The position numbers were made by a program, and so were the translations under genes. A DNA stretch of 64,000 bases from CAVQKZ01 sp963837325 (lineage in GTDB: Bacteria; Actinomycetota; Actinomycetes; Mycobacteriales; Jatrophihabitantaceae), in NCBI GenBank assembly GCA_963837325.1, contig CAWIMV010000002.1:372001-436000 (forward strand). Reading direction: 5' to 3'. Numbering within the stretch: position 1 is the stretch's first letter; each line of letters opens with the position of its first letter. Below, one piece after another: positions 44,155-53,026 of the stretch. The notes under the pieces were generated by a model, which was given only the letters and a program-made list of their open reading frames with translations, had not been told where the DNA came from and made no database searches.

Positions 44155-45835
44155 CGTCGTCCTGTTCCGTCGCGGTTCCGGAGCGGCGAGCGGCGATCGC
44201 GTTGGACTCTCGGTCGATGCGCCGTTCGGCGTCGAGTTCGTCGAGTTGGGCTTGGATGTGCGGGTTCTCCCTGACCGGGTAGAAGAACCCGCGGATGTGC
44301 TGGAGCGGCGAAGCTGCGCCGAGCTGTCCCATCCGTTTGGGCACCGGTGTGCCGGCATATTTGAGCTGCCCGCGGCCGTGCTCGTCAACTGGGCCGAGCG
44401 GCTGATGGACCTCGATGAAAGCGCCGCTGGGCAGGGCGGTGATGAGGCCGGTCTCTACGCCGTGTTCGAGCACCTCGCGGTCGTGCCGCTGCAGGCCGAG
44501 GCAAACGCGGTATGTGAGCAGGTAGGCGATCGGCGGCAGGATCAGCAGCAGGATGCGTCCGCCCCAGGTCATCGCGTTCAGCGAGATGTCGAAGGCGTGC
44601 GCGATGATGTCGTTGCCGCCGGACAGGAACAGCACCAGGTAGAAAGTGATCGCCATCGCCCCGAGCGAGGTGCGCACGGGCACGTCCCGCGGCCGCTGCA
44701 GGAGATGGTGTCTGGCGCGATCGTTCGTCATCCGCGCTTGGGCGAACGGGAACGCGGCGGCGAGGCTGATCAGGATGGTCGGCAGGACGACCGTGGGCCA
44801 GAACAGCGGCGGGATGGTGTGGCCCCACAGTCGGATCTCCCACGACGGCATCAGCCGGGTCGAGCCGTCGAGGAACATCAGGTACCAGTCCGGCTGCGAC
44901 CCGGCCGACACCTGGGCCGCGTTGTACGGCCCGTACAGCCAGATCGGATTGATCTGCGCCAACCCGCCGAGCGCGGCCAGGACGCCGAAGACGATGAAGA
45001 AGAACCCGCCGGCCTTGGCCGCGTAGATGGGGTACACCCGTTCGCCCGTCACGGTCTGCTCGGTGCGGCCGTGCGCCGGGAACTGGGTGTGTTTCTGCCG
45101 CACCACCAACGTCAGATGCACGCTGATGAGGACGACGAGCAGGGCCGGGAGCAAAAGCACATGGGTGATGTAGAACCGCCCGATCCACAGGTCGCCCGGG
45201 AACGGGCCACCGAAGATCAGGAAGGACGTCCAGGTTCCGACGACCGGGATCGACAGGATGATCGCGTCGGCGATGCGCAGCCCGGTGCCGGACAGCAGGT
45301 CGTCCGGCAAGGAGTAGCCGACGAACCCCTCGAGCACACCGAGCGCCAACATCGACAGACCGACGAGCCAGGTCAGTTCCCGCGGCTTGCGGAACGCCCC
45401 GGTGAAGAAGACCCGGAACATGTGGATGAGCATCGCTCCGATGAACAGCAGTGCCGCCCAGTGGTGGATCTGCCGGATGATCAAGCCCCCGCGCACGTCG
45501 AAGGAGATGTTCAGCGTCGACTCGTACGCCCGGGACATCGTCACGCCGCGCATCGGCAGGTATCGGCCGTGGTAGACGACCTCGGCGGCTGAGGGGTCGA
45601 AGAAGAACGTCAGGTACGTGCCGGTGAGCAGCAGCACGATGAACGAGTAGAGCGCGATTTCGCCCATCATGAAGGTCCAGTGATCCGGGAACACCTTGTT
45701 CAGGTAGGGCCGAATGCCCCGCGCGAGTCTGAGCCGGTCGTCGAAGAACACACCCGTCCGCCCGGGCCGGGTCCGTGGCCCTCTCGCGTGACGCTCGGTT
45801 GCCCGGTCCGTCGTCAACTGACCCGATGCCATCAC
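44141..45835 (-). CDS. Cytochrome b subunit (QcrB-like), without QcrA/QcrC
   Basis: The protein has 564 residues. Helix B His pair H124 (or H125)/H138 and helix D pair H225/H240 (15 apart, as in cytochrome b6-type proteins) ligate two hemes; about nine membrane helices and a long polar C-terminal tail follow. Actinobacterial QcrB has this shape but is normally encoded beside QcrC and QcrA. Neither is near, so this is an orphan or stress-specific paralogue. An ECF41-type promoter precedes it. PDWY in the quinol-site loop (SQPDWYLM) is present. Confidence 0.9.
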   Translation of the reverse strand: MMASGQLTTDRATERHARGPRTRPGRTGVFFDDRLRLARGIRPYLNKVFPDHWTFMMGEIALYSFIVLLLTGTYLTFFFDPSAAEVVYHGRYLPMRGVTMSRAYESTLNISFDVRGGLIIRQIHHWAALLFIGAMLIHMFRVFFTGAFRKPRELTWLVGLSMLALGVLEGFVGYSLPDDLLSGTGLRIADAIILSIPVVGTWTSFLIFGGPFPGDLWIGRFYITHVLLLPALLVVLISVHLTLVVRQKHTQFPAHGRTEQTVTGERVYPIYAAKAGGFFFIVFGVLAALGGLAQINPIWLYGPYNAAQVSAGSQPDWYLMFLDGSTRLMPSWEIRLWGHTIPPLFWPTVVLPTILISLAAAFPFAQARMTNDRARHHLLQRPRDVPVRTSLGAMAITFYLVLFLSGGNDIIAHAFDISLNAMTWGGRILLLILPPIAYLLTYRVCLGLQRHDREVLEHGVETGLITALPSGAFIEVHQPLGPVDEHGRGQLKYAGTPVPKRMGQLGAASPLQHIRGFFYPVRENPHIQAQLDELDAERRIDRESNAIAARRSGTATEQDDDVRL

Positions 45836-45870
45836 ATCTCCTCGCCCGCAGTTCCGCGTTCAACTCTCTG

Positions 45871-45897
45871 GACGATCGACGAGCAGTCGTTGTGACA
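45871..45897 (-). promoter_or_regulatory. ECF41-type promoter of the cytochrome b operon
   Basis: TGTCACA (complement of 45891-45897), 16 bases, CGTC (complement of 45871-45874); 36 bp before the start codon of cytochrome b. Confidence 0.75.
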
Positions 45898-46136
45898 TGG
45901 CCGAGAGCAGACGGGCTGCGGCCGTGGATTCGGCTTGCTGTCCGCGGTTATGGAGTCACCTGGTCGGTAGTCGCCGACCGGCTGCTGAACGATGGCCCTC
46001 TGCGGCTGATCGCGATGATGAGCGAGATGGTGCAGATCAGGGCCGAGCTGTTGGTCGTAGCGTGCCGTGGCTTTCGCCAAGACCTCGTCGCTCCCGCCGG
46101 CAGCATCTGCGATCCGGGCGTCCGCCACCCGACCCA
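45898..46136. other. Gap between divergent ECF41-type promoters
   Basis: An open frame runs through this region on the plus strand but has no recognisable domain or ribosome binding site. It may be a decayed gene. Apart from the promoters at its two ends I see nothing. Confidence 0.35.
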
Positions 46137-46163
46137 TGTCACAGGCCGGCGAACTGAGTCGTC
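46137..46163 (+). promoter_or_regulatory. ECF41-type promoter of the epimerase-sigma operon
   Basis: TGTCACA (46137-46143), 16 bases, CGTC (46160-46163), 43 bp before the start codon at 46206. The operon contains the ECF41-type sigma gene itself, so this is the autoregulatory promoter expected for the group. Confidence 0.85.
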
Positions 46164-46205
46164 TGATGGGTGAGGCAGTTTCAAGAGATCGGGAAGGCGA
46201 TGGTC

Positions 46206-47138
46206 ATGCGAGTGTTCGTGGCGGGCGGAACCGGGGTGCTGGGTCGGCGGCTGGTGCCGCAGCTGGTGGCCCGGAGGCACCAAGTGACGGCCACGGCGAC
46301 GAGCGCGGCCAAGTTAGGCCTGTTGGCTGAGCTGGGAGCGACCGGCGTCGTGATGGATGGGCTGGACCCGGTGTCGGTCGGTGAGGCGGTCGCGACGGCG
46401 CAGCCGGAGGTGATCGTGCATCAGATGACCGCGATCTCGGTCGCGCACGCCGGCAAGCCCGACATGAAGCACATGGATCGCTGGTTCGCGACCACCAACC
46501 GGCTGCGCACCGAGGGGACCGATCATCTATTGGCCGCGGCCGAGGCGAGCGGGGTGTCCCACGTCGTGGCGCAGGGCTACGCCAGCTGGAACGGGATCCG
46601 GGAGGGTGGTTGGGTGAAGTCCGAGCAGGACCCGCTCGACGCGATGACCGGCACGGTGGCTGAGCCGGGGATGGCGGCGATGGCGCACGTCCAGAACGCC
46701 GTGGCCAAGGCCGGCGGCGCCGTCCTGCGGTACGGCTGGTTCTACGGTCCGGGCGCCACCGAAGACCTGGTCGAACCGATCCGCAAACGACAGTTCCCCG
46801 TCGTCGGCGGTGGCTCCGGGCACACTTCCTGGATCCACCTGGACGACGCCGCGAGTGCGACGGTTCTGGCCGTGGAGCAGCACGCGCGTGGCGTGTTCAA
46901 CATCGTCGACGACGAACCGGCCCCGGCCGCCGAGTGGCTGCCCTATCTGGCCGAGTGCGCCGGGGCGAGGCGGCCGATGCGCGTCCCGAGGTGGCTCGCC
47001 CGGCCGTTGGCCGGAGATGTGGCGGTGACGATGATGACCGAGGGTCGCGGCTTCTCCAACGCCAAGGCCAAGGCCGAGCTCGGGTGGCAGCTGCGGTACC
47101 CGTCGTGGCGGCAGGGCTTCCGGGCGGAGCTGGGATGA
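46206..47138 (+). CDS. NAD-dependent epimerase/dehydratase-family protein
   Basis: The protein has 310 residues of the atypical/extended SDR type with nucleotide motif GGTGVLG near the N terminus. The active-site Tyr is not in a canonical YxxxK. ATG 46206 is spaced eight bases from AAGG; ATG 46200 is possible. It overlaps the sigma gene by 4 bp. Epimerases or oxidoreductases are regular partners of ECF41 sigma factors. Confidence 0.88.
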   Translation: MRVFVAGGTGVLGRRLVPQLVARRHQVTATATSAAKLGLLAELGATGVVMDGLDPVSVGEAVATAQPEVIVHQMTAISVAHAGKPDMKHMDRWFATTNRLRTEGTDHLLAAAEASGVSHVVAQGYASWNGIREGGWVKSEQDPLDAMTGTVAEPGMAAMAHVQNAVAKAGGAVLRYGWFYGPGATEDLVEPIRKRQFPVVGGGSGHTSWIHLDDAASATVLAVEQHARGVFNIVDDEPAPAAEWLPYLAECAGARRPMRVPRWLARPLAGDVAVTMMTEGRGFSNAKAKAELGWQLRYPSWRQGFRAELG

Positions 47139-48058
47139 ACCGGGCCGAGGAGTTCGAACAGCTGCGGCCGCTGCTGTTCTCGATCGCCTACCGGATCCTC
47201 GGCAGCGTGAGCGAGGCCGAGGATGCGGTCCAGGAGAGCTGGTTGCGGTACGAGGCGTCCGGCACGGAGGCCACCTCGACGAAGGCGTTCCTCTCGGCCG
47301 TGGTCACCCGCATCTCGATCGACGTGCTGCGTTCGGGTCGCCGCCGGCGGGAGACTTACGTCGGCTCATGGTTCCCCGAGCCGCTGCTGACCGACCCCTA
47401 CGAGGATCCGCAGCGTTCGGCCGAGCTGGCGGACTCGCTCTCGATGGCATCCCTGCTACTGCTGGAACGTCTCAGCCCGCTGGAGCGGGCGGTCTTCGTG
47501 CTGCGCGAGGTGTTCGCTTTCGGGTTTGCCGATGTCGCCTCCGCTATCGGCAGGCCGGAGGCGGCCTGTCGTCAACTCGCCGTGCGGGCGCGCCGGCACA
47601 TGGACGCGGGCCGGCCCCGGTTCGCGGCCGATCGTCGGGAGCAGGAGGAACTGGCGGCGCGGTTCTTCGACGCAATCCGCGACGGCGATGTCGACAGCCT
47701 GCAGGCGGTGCTGGCCGCCGATGTGCAGATGGTCGGCGACAGCGGCGGTAAGGCGCCGCAGTTGGCCAGGGCCATAGTTGGTGTCGACAACGTTGCTCGG
47801 CTGATGGCCTCCTATTTCCCCCGGCTCGTATTGATCGACGTGACATGGCACCCGCACGAGGTGAACGGTCAGCCGGGTGCGATCTTCCGCGACCGAGGCG
47901 GCAAGGTTCTTTGTGCGATGGCGCTCGACGTACTCGACGGCCAGATCCAGACGATCCGTTCGGTAATCAATCCTGACAAACTCAGGCACCTGGGGCCTGT
48001 CGCCGACGCCTGGGCAGTCGCTGACGAGGCAAGTCGCGCTCGCCGGCCTACAAATTGA
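47135..48058 (+). CDS. sigJ: ECF41-type sigma factor with C-terminal SnoaL-like domain
   Basis: The protein has 307 residues: region 2 (about 5-75, AEDAVQESWLR), region 4 (about 110-165) and an NTF2/SnoaL-like C-terminal domain (about 170-300) ending with the NPDKL motif (279-283), diagnostic of ECF41. In this group the extension replaces an anti-sigma factor and both aids and restrains activity. It overlaps the epimerase gene (ATGA). Five matching promoters lie within 10 kb. The symbol is given by analogy with mycobacterial SigJ. Confidence 0.9.
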   Translation: MNRAEEFEQLRPLLFSIAYRILGSVSEAEDAVQESWLRYEASGTEATSTKAFLSAVVTRISIDVLRSGRRRRETYVGSWFPEPLLTDPYEDPQRSAELADSLSMASLLLLERLSPLERAVFVLREVFAFGFADVASAIGRPEAACRQLAVRARRHMDAGRPRFAADRREQEELAARFFDAIRDGDVDSLQAVLAADVQMVGDSGGKAPQLARAIVGVDNVARLMASYFPRLVLIDVTWHPHEVNGQPGAIFRDRGGKVLCAMALDVLDGQIQTIRSVINPDKLRHLGPVADAWAVADEASRARRPTN

Positions 48059-48171
48059 TCACAACAGCCACCAAAGCACGAACAGTCGTCGGCGCGCTCG
48101 AAAACTGGTCGATTCCGCGTGCAGCTTGTCAGCGAAATTAGCTGCTGCGTCCGGGTGGCTCTTCGGCCTTA

Positions 48172-48198
48172 TGTCACAAACGGCGGGGCTGCGTCGTC
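48172..48198 (+). promoter_or_regulatory. ECF41-type promoter before the FMN reductase remnant
   Basis: TGTCACA (48172-48178), 16 bases, CGTC (48195-48198), then TTGAG. The gene it drove (48264 on) is broken, but the promoter is intact and could still read into the truncated epimerase at 48606. Confidence 0.75.
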
Positions 48199-48263
48199 TT
48201 GAGTTTTGCAGACTTACTTGCCCGACCTCGTCTTCGAGCCGCCTAACACCTACAGGAGATTCC

Positions 48264-48530
48264 TTGACCACTCGGATCTTCGTGATCTCCGGAAGCACCA
48301 GGCCGAGGCGCGCACGCGACGCTCGCCACCGTGCTCGGCTACGTCCAGGCCGACGTCGTAGCTGCCGCGTGTCGGCACGTACCGATCAACCACGCCGCGA
48401 TCGGCGACGACGGCACCATCAGCGACCCCGCGGTTCGCGCGGAGATCACCCGAACACTGCGTCAACTCGCCGAACACGTCGCGAAGGCAACGGCGGACAT
48501 GCCGAGCACCGGTCAAAGGCTGACCCCGAC
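48264..48530 (+). pseudogene. NADPH-dependent FMN reductase, internally deleted
   Basis: A TTG start after AGGAG opens T-T-R-I-F-V-I-S-G-S-T-R, the flavodoxin-like FMN-binding start. The frame is then lost. Downstream in another frame the normal C-terminal helix pair follows (ATLATVLGYVQADVV..., ...RLRQLAEHV type). About 100 middle residues are missing. Intact members have about 180-190 residues. Confidence 0.75.
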
Positions 48531-48605
48531 CCGCGCAGGCGCATCCGGACCACGCGTTGTCCCCCGTGCTCAATCACCTGAAACTCGATCACTAAGGAGT
48601 TCACC

Positions 48606-49016
48606 GTGAAGGTATTGATTGCCGGCGCCACCGGCGCCATCGGCGTCCCGCTGTCGCGCACGTTGCTTGCAGCGGGCCACGAGGTTCTCGGGATCACGCG
48701 GTCGCCGACCGGTGGTGCGAACCTCAGCGCCACAGGCGTCCAGCCCATCATCGCCGACGCGTTGGACCGTTCAGCACTAATGAGCGCGTTGAACGGCGTG
48801 TCGGCGGACGCGGTGGTGCACCAACTCACCGCGCTGACCAAGGCGCCGGCCAAGCACAAGGACATGATCCAGACCAACCGGCTGCGCACCGACGGCACGA
48901 AGAACCTGTTGGACGCGGCGCGCGTCGTCGGCGCCGGCAAGTTCGTCGGGCGAATGCGCTGTCCGATGCCACTAGATGACCACCTCGACGCTGAGCCCGG
49001 GGAACCCGCACGCTGA
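48606..49016 (+). pseudogene. NAD-epimerase-family protein, truncated
   Basis: The frame has 136 residues from a GTG preceded by AAGGAG. Residues 1 to about 116 match the Rossmann half of epimerases (GATGAIG) and are related to the intact epimerase at 46206 (shared T-N-R-L-R-T-x-G-T motif). The remaining about 20 residues are unrelated and two thirds of the protein is gone. It may be translated but should not be a working enzyme. Confidence 0.75.
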
Positions 49017-49143
49017 GAACGTCAGCCCAAAGAGCTGACAGTGCCTCTATCGACCGCTAATGGACCGAGGTTGGGGCGTCGGGGTCAGATTCAACGGATA
49101 CGCGGCACAAGTGATCCAGCACGACGAACTTCGTTGCTAAACG

Positions 49144-49217
49144 TGGAGCGGGTGACGGGAATCGAACCCGCACTGTCAGCTTGGGAAGCTGATGTTCTGC
49201 CATTGAACTACACCCGC
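49144..49217 (-). tRNA. tRNA-Gly (anticodon CCC), CCA encoded
   Basis: Read on the minus strand the acceptor stem is GCGGGTG/CACCCGC, the anticodon stem TCAGC/GCTGA encloses the loop TTCCCAA with U33 and anticodon CCC, and the T loop is GTTCGATTC-like. Discriminator U is followed by encoded CCA (complement of 49144-49146). It lies between truncated genes. Confidence 0.95.
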
Positions 49218-49349
49218 GAACGGCTGTGAGGATACCCGAATGCCCGATCCCGCTCGGGGTCAGCTGTTGCGCCCAACGAGCCGACCTGCCGATCGATGAT
49301 CTCGGCCGACCCCCGTCGGTCGTTGGCGCAGGGGCCCTAGGGTGAGCCG

Positions 49350-49745
49350 ATGGACGCGGCGCCGATCATCCGGCTCTACATGACCATGTCCGTGGACGGC
49401 TACGTCGCCGGTCCGCGGGACAGCATCGACAATCCCATGGGTATCGGCGGGTTCCGCCTGTTCAACTGGCTCGACCGGCGCGAGGACCCAGGGCCGAACG
49501 GCCAGGTCTACAACGAGATGCTCGCCACCCGCGCGGTCATCTCCGGCCGCCGCACCTACGAGCACGCCGGCCGCTGGCAGGGCGACCACCACGACGGCGT
49601 ACCGGTCTTCGTGCTGACCCACGACGTGCCGGACGACCCGCCGCCAGGCAGCACGGGCTGCTGTGAACAGCCGCCGCGTGCTGCTGTCCCGCGCGCTAGG
49701 CACCTGAGCAACCGCGCACTCGAGCCCACCAACCGTGGAGAATGA
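49350..49745 (+). pseudogene. Dihydrofolate-reductase-family (RibD C-terminal-like) protein, truncated
   Basis: About 100 residues match the N-terminal half of DHFR-like oxidoreductases (M-T-M-S-V-D-G-Y-V-A-G start, then I-S-G-R-R-T-Y and V-F-V-L-T-H). After P-P-P-G-S (about 49648) the sequence is unrelated and the NADPH-binding second half is missing. Intact members have about 180-200 residues. Confidence 0.75.
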
Positions 49746-49777
49746 TCCGTCCTGCCGAGCGTCGCTGTGAGGTGGCA

Positions 49778-50593
49778 ATGCAAGACAAGCAAGCAGAGCT
49801 GTTCGACTACGACGTCGAGTTGCATCGCTACCACGACCGGCTGGCCGCCGCCCTCGACGTGGGCCGCTCCGATCACGTGCTGGACATCGGCTGCGGCAGC
49901 GGCCAGACGACCAGGGTGGCGGCTCGCGCGGCAGCAACAGGATCGGTGCTGGGCGTGGACGTGTCCGAGCCCAGGTTGGCGCGCGCCCGGCAACTGGCTG
50001 AGGACGACGGCCTCACCAACATCCAGTTCGTGCAGGCCGACGCCCAGGATTACCCGTTCCTGAAACGACGCTTCGACCTGGCCCTGAGCCGGTTCGGCAC
50101 GATGTTCTTCGCCGATCCAGTTGCCGCGTTTACCAACATCGGCGCCGCCTTGCGGCCGGGTGCTCGGCTGGTGCAACTCGTCTGGCAGTCCCGGGACCGG
50201 CAGGAGTGGATCGCCATGTTCGATGAGGTGTTTGGTCCCCAGCCGGCGCCCGAGCCTGCGGTCGATGCGTTCTCGCTGGGCGATCCGGCCACCGTCGAGG
50301 TGACCATGACGGCGGCGGGCTTCGCCGACATGGACGTGCTCGATGTGCACGAGCCCGTCTTCTACGGGACCGATGTCGACAGCGCGCTCCGCTTTCTGCT
50401 CACCATGGACTTCGTCAAAGGGCTCCTCGCCGGGATGGAAAGTGAGCGCGCCGCCGCGGCGCTTGATCACCTCCGCACCCGGCTGCGCGCGCACCACGGC
50501 GCCAGCGGCGTGCTCGTCGACTCGCAGGCCTGGCTGGTGACCGCCCACCGCAGCCGAGCGTTAGGCCGCGAGGCTGACGGCGCGTCCGACTAG
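49778..50593 (+). CDS. Class I SAM-dependent methyltransferase
   Basis: The protein has 271 residues. ATG 49778 is chosen for the GAGGTGG spaced five bases upstream; ATG 49742 is in frame but poorly placed. Motif I is DIGCGSG (36-42) and the acidic end of strand 2 is G-V-D-V-S. It is of the ubiE/UbiG-like type; substrate unknown. Its stop overlaps that of the convergent ABC permease by 4 bp. Confidence 0.88.
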   Translation: MQDKQAELFDYDVELHRYHDRLAAALDVGRSDHVLDIGCGSGQTTRVAARAAATGSVLGVDVSEPRLARARQLAEDDGLTNIQFVQADAQDYPFLKRRFDLALSRFGTMFFADPVAAFTNIGAALRPGARLVQLVWQSRDRQEWIAMFDEVFGPQPAPEPAVDAFSLGDPATVEVTMTAAGFADMDVLDVHEPVFYGTDVDSALRFLLTMDFVKGLLAGMESERAAAALDHLRTRLRAHHGASGVLVDSQAWLVTAHRSRALGREADGASD

Positions 50594-51396
50594 GCCGGGC
50601 TGCTGGCGCGACGACGGTCGTAGAGGCGCACGGACCAGAAGTAGCTGGCAACGGTGATGCCGAGGCTCCAGGCGATCGCGGCCGTGGCGTGGGTGGCGAC
50701 GGGGCCGTCGACGAGGAGGCCGCGGACGGTCTGCGTGACCGGGGTGAACGGCTGGTATTCGGCGAACTGCCGGAGCCCCACGGGCATGGTCGAGGTGGGG
50801 ACGAAGGCGCTGGACAGGAACGGCAGAAGCGTCAGGAACATCGGCGTGTTGCTGGCAGTCTCGACGCTCTTGGCGGCAAGACCCAAGGCTGTGGAAAGCC
50901 ACACCAGCGCGACGGCGAACAGCAGCAGCACGCCGAGGGTAGCCAGCCAGGCGACCGCGGTGGCCCCGGAGCGGAACCCGATGGCGAGCGCGACGCCGAG
51001 CACGAGGACCAATGCGAGGACGGTCTGCAGCAACGAGCCGAGCACATGACCGTTGAGCACGGCCGCCCGGGTGATGGCCATCGTGCGAAACCGGTCGACG
51101 ATGCCTTGGGTCATGTCCATCGCGATCGAGATCGCCGTGCCGAGCGCGGCCGAGGCGACGGTCATGATCAGGATGCCTGGAACGACGTACGTGAGGTAGG
51201 CGTGCCGATCGGGGTGCGTGACGCCGGGGACTCCGGCGCCGAGCTGCCCACCGAAGACGTAGACGAACAGCAGCAGGAAAACGATCGGGAAGCCCGCCAG
51301 CATCATGGTCAGCGACGGGTAGCGCAGCTGATGTTTGAGATTGCGACGCAGCATGGTGGCTGAGTCGCTCAGGGTGTGGTCGAAGGTGGTCGTCAT
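50590..51396 (-). CDS. ABC-2 type exporter permease (DrrB-like)
   Basis: The protein has 268 residues with six hydrophobic segments typical of ABC-2 permeases; the Y-Q-P-F-T-P-V-T-Q-T-V-R-G-L motif is characteristic of DrrB-type drug exporters. It overlaps its ATPase gene by 4 bp. Confidence 0.88.
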   Translation of the reverse strand: MTTTFDHTLSDSATMLRRNLKHQLRYPSLTMMLAGFPIVFLLLFVYVFGGQLGAGVPGVTHPDRHAYLTYVVPGILIMTVASAALGTAISIAMDMTQGIVDRFRTMAITRAAVLNGHVLGSLLQTVLALVLVLGVALAIGFRSGATAVAWLATLGVLLLFAVALVWLSTALGLAAKSVETASNTPMFLTLLPFLSSAFVPTSTMPVGLRQFAEYQPFTPVTQTVRGLLVDGPVATHATAAIAWSLGITVASYFWSVRLYDRRRASSPA

Positions 51397-52412
51397 GTCT
51401 GCAGTGCCTCCAAGCGGGCCGGCGCGCTGGTTTCGTCCGGCCGGGTCCGGCGCCCGGTGACGGCGAAGAACACGTCGTCAAGGTCGGGGGTGTGGATCGT
51501 GAATTGCTCGATGTCGACGCCGGCATCGGCCAACTGATTCAACAGCCCCCGCACCGAGCTGACCGTGCCGTCGTCGGGGACGTGCAGGCTCAGCTCGTCG
51601 AACTGGGAGGTCGAACCGGGAAGCAGCGCCGCCGCGGCGCCCAGCGCGTCCGGAGTGGCGAACCGGAGTTCGACGTGGCCCCCAGGCACGCGGCGTTTGA
51701 GTTCGGCGGGGGTGCCTTCGGCGACGATGCGGCCGTTATCGAGGACGGCGATCCGGTCGGCGAGTTCGTCGGCCTCATCGAGGTACTGGGTGGTGAGCAG
51801 GATGGTGACGCCGCCGGCGACCAGGTCGGCGATGATCTGCCACATCGTGCGGCGGCTGCGCGGGTCCAGGCCGGTGGTCGGCTCGTCGAGGAAGATCACG
51901 CGGGGATCGCCGACCAGGGTCATCGCCAGATCGAGGCGGCGGCGCATCCCGCCGGAATAGGTCGCGACAGGTTTGTCCGCCGCGTCCAACAAGTCAAAGC
52001 GTTGCAGCAATTCGGCCACGCGGCTCCGACCGGCCTTGCGGCCCAGGTGGCGGAGATCGGCCACGAGCTGCAAGTTCTCCGCGCCGGTGAGCAGGTTGTC
52101 CACGGCGGAGAACTGGCCGGTCACCCCGATCGCGGCGCGGACTCCGTTCGGGTCGGTGGCGACGTCGCGGCCTGCGACGCTCGCCGCGCCCGAGTCTGCG
52201 CGGATCAGGGTCGAGAGGATTCGCACCATCGTGGTCTTGCCGGCGCCGTTGGGCCCGAGCAGCGCGAAAACCTCGCCGGCGTTGACGTGCAGGTCGACCT
52301 CGTCGAGCACGGCGTGCGCACCGAAGGACTTGCGCACTGCGCGCGCGGTGATCGCCGTGGCCGAGCCGGTGGTCACGGGTGCGGTTGTTGTCGTGGGCTT
52401 AGTCGTTGTCAC
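51393..52412 (-). CDS. ABC exporter ATPase (DrrA-like)
   Basis: The protein has 339 residues from GTG 52412; another GTG at 52439 inside the regulator gene is possible. It has Walker A GPNGAGKTT, signature Y-S-G-G-M-R-R-R, Walker B V-I-F-L-D-E-P and a C-terminal domain with the DrrA-type L-D-D-V-F-F motif. Together with DrrB-like permease it probably pumps a drug or lipid. It is coupled to a MarR-type regulator. Confidence 0.9.
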   Translation of the reverse strand: MTTTKPTTTTAPVTTGSATAITARAVRKSFGAHAVLDEVDLHVNAGEVFALLGPNGAGKTTMVRILSTLIRADSGAASVAGRDVATDPNGVRAAIGVTGQFSAVDNLLTGAENLQLVADLRHLGRKAGRSRVAELLQRFDLLDAADKPVATYSGGMRRRLDLAMTLVGDPRVIFLDEPTTGLDPRSRRTMWQIIADLVAGGVTILLTTQYLDEADELADRIAVLDNGRIVAEGTPAELKRRVPGGHVELRFATPDALGAAAALLPGSTSQFDELSLHVPDDGTVSSVRGLLNQLADAGVDIEQFTIHTPDLDDVFFAVTGRRTRPDETSAPARLEALQT

Positions 52413-52425
52413 AGGCGGGCTCTCT

Positions 52426-52929
52426 CTATTCGGTGTCACTCGGGTCGGGCAGCTCGCCGGCAGCGCGCAGCTCCTCGCGGTGGGCGGTCCAGTCCTTCTC
52501 CCACTCCGGCATCTGCGCGGTCAGCCAGTCGGCGAACGCAGCTACCTCCAGCAGCACGGCGCGCCGTGTCGGCGGCGCGTCGGCCAGCATGGTCAGACCC
52601 TCCTTGGCCAGGTCGGCCAACTCGCGGTACTCGGCGACGTCGAAGCCCAGTGCGCGTTGCGACGTGTGGTCGATGGCGACGCGGTCCAGTCGCTCACCGG
52701 CTGCCCGCGAGCGGCGGACCAGCCCGAGGTTTTCCAGGGCATTGATCGCGCCGGCGATCGCACTCCGGCTGGCCAGCAGCGCGTCGGCCAGCTCGGCGAT
52801 GCTCTGCTGTCGGGGCTCGCACACCATCAGGTACCCGAGGACCCGTCCGACCATGGGGGCCATCCCGTAGCGCCGGGAGTACAGCCGCCCGGCGTGGTCG
52901 GCGAACGTGATCTCAGCATCGCTCGGCAT
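52426..52929 (-). CDS. MarR/GbsR-type transcriptional regulator
   Basis: The protein has 167 residues. A winged helix at about 30-95 (SIAELADALLASRSAIAGAINALENLGLVRR) is followed by a helical dimer region. It starts 23 bp from a perfect operator and is cotranscribed with the DrrAB-like exporter, so it likely represses the operon until a ligand is bound. Confidence 0.85.
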   Translation of the reverse strand: MPSDAEITFADHAGRLYSRRYGMAPMVGRVLGYLMVCEPRQQSIAELADALLASRSAIAGAINALENLGLVRRSRAAGERLDRVAIDHTSQRALGFDVAEYRELADLAKEGLTMLADAPPTRRAVLLEVAAFADWLTAQMPEWEKDWTAHREELRAAGELPDPSDTE

Positions 52930-52951
52930 GAGCCATAATTTACACATATAG

Positions 52952-52981
52952 CTGAGATAACACAAATCTTTGTTATCTCAG
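52952..52981 (-). promoter_or_regulatory. Operator of the MarR-exporter operon
   Basis: CTGAGATAACA (52952-52962) and TGTTATCTCAG (52971-52981) are perfect 11-bp arms with an 8-bp centre. An AT-rich TATATGTGTAAATTATGG tract toward the gene (minus strand) supplies -10-like sequence. It is one of the cleanest palindromes in the window. Confidence 0.8.
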
Positions 52982-53026
52982 ATCACAATGGTTGAGGGTC
53001 GCCCGGCCGATTCATTCGCAGCCGTT

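Noticed and set aside
44111..45592. 493-residue plus-strand frame opposite cytochrome b
   Set aside because: Antisense shadow rich in Asp, Arg, Gln and His; cytochrome b motifs are unambiguous.
45775..46173. 132-residue plus-strand ORF
   Set aside because: It begins within cytochrome b and ends over the sigma promoter; no domain recognised.
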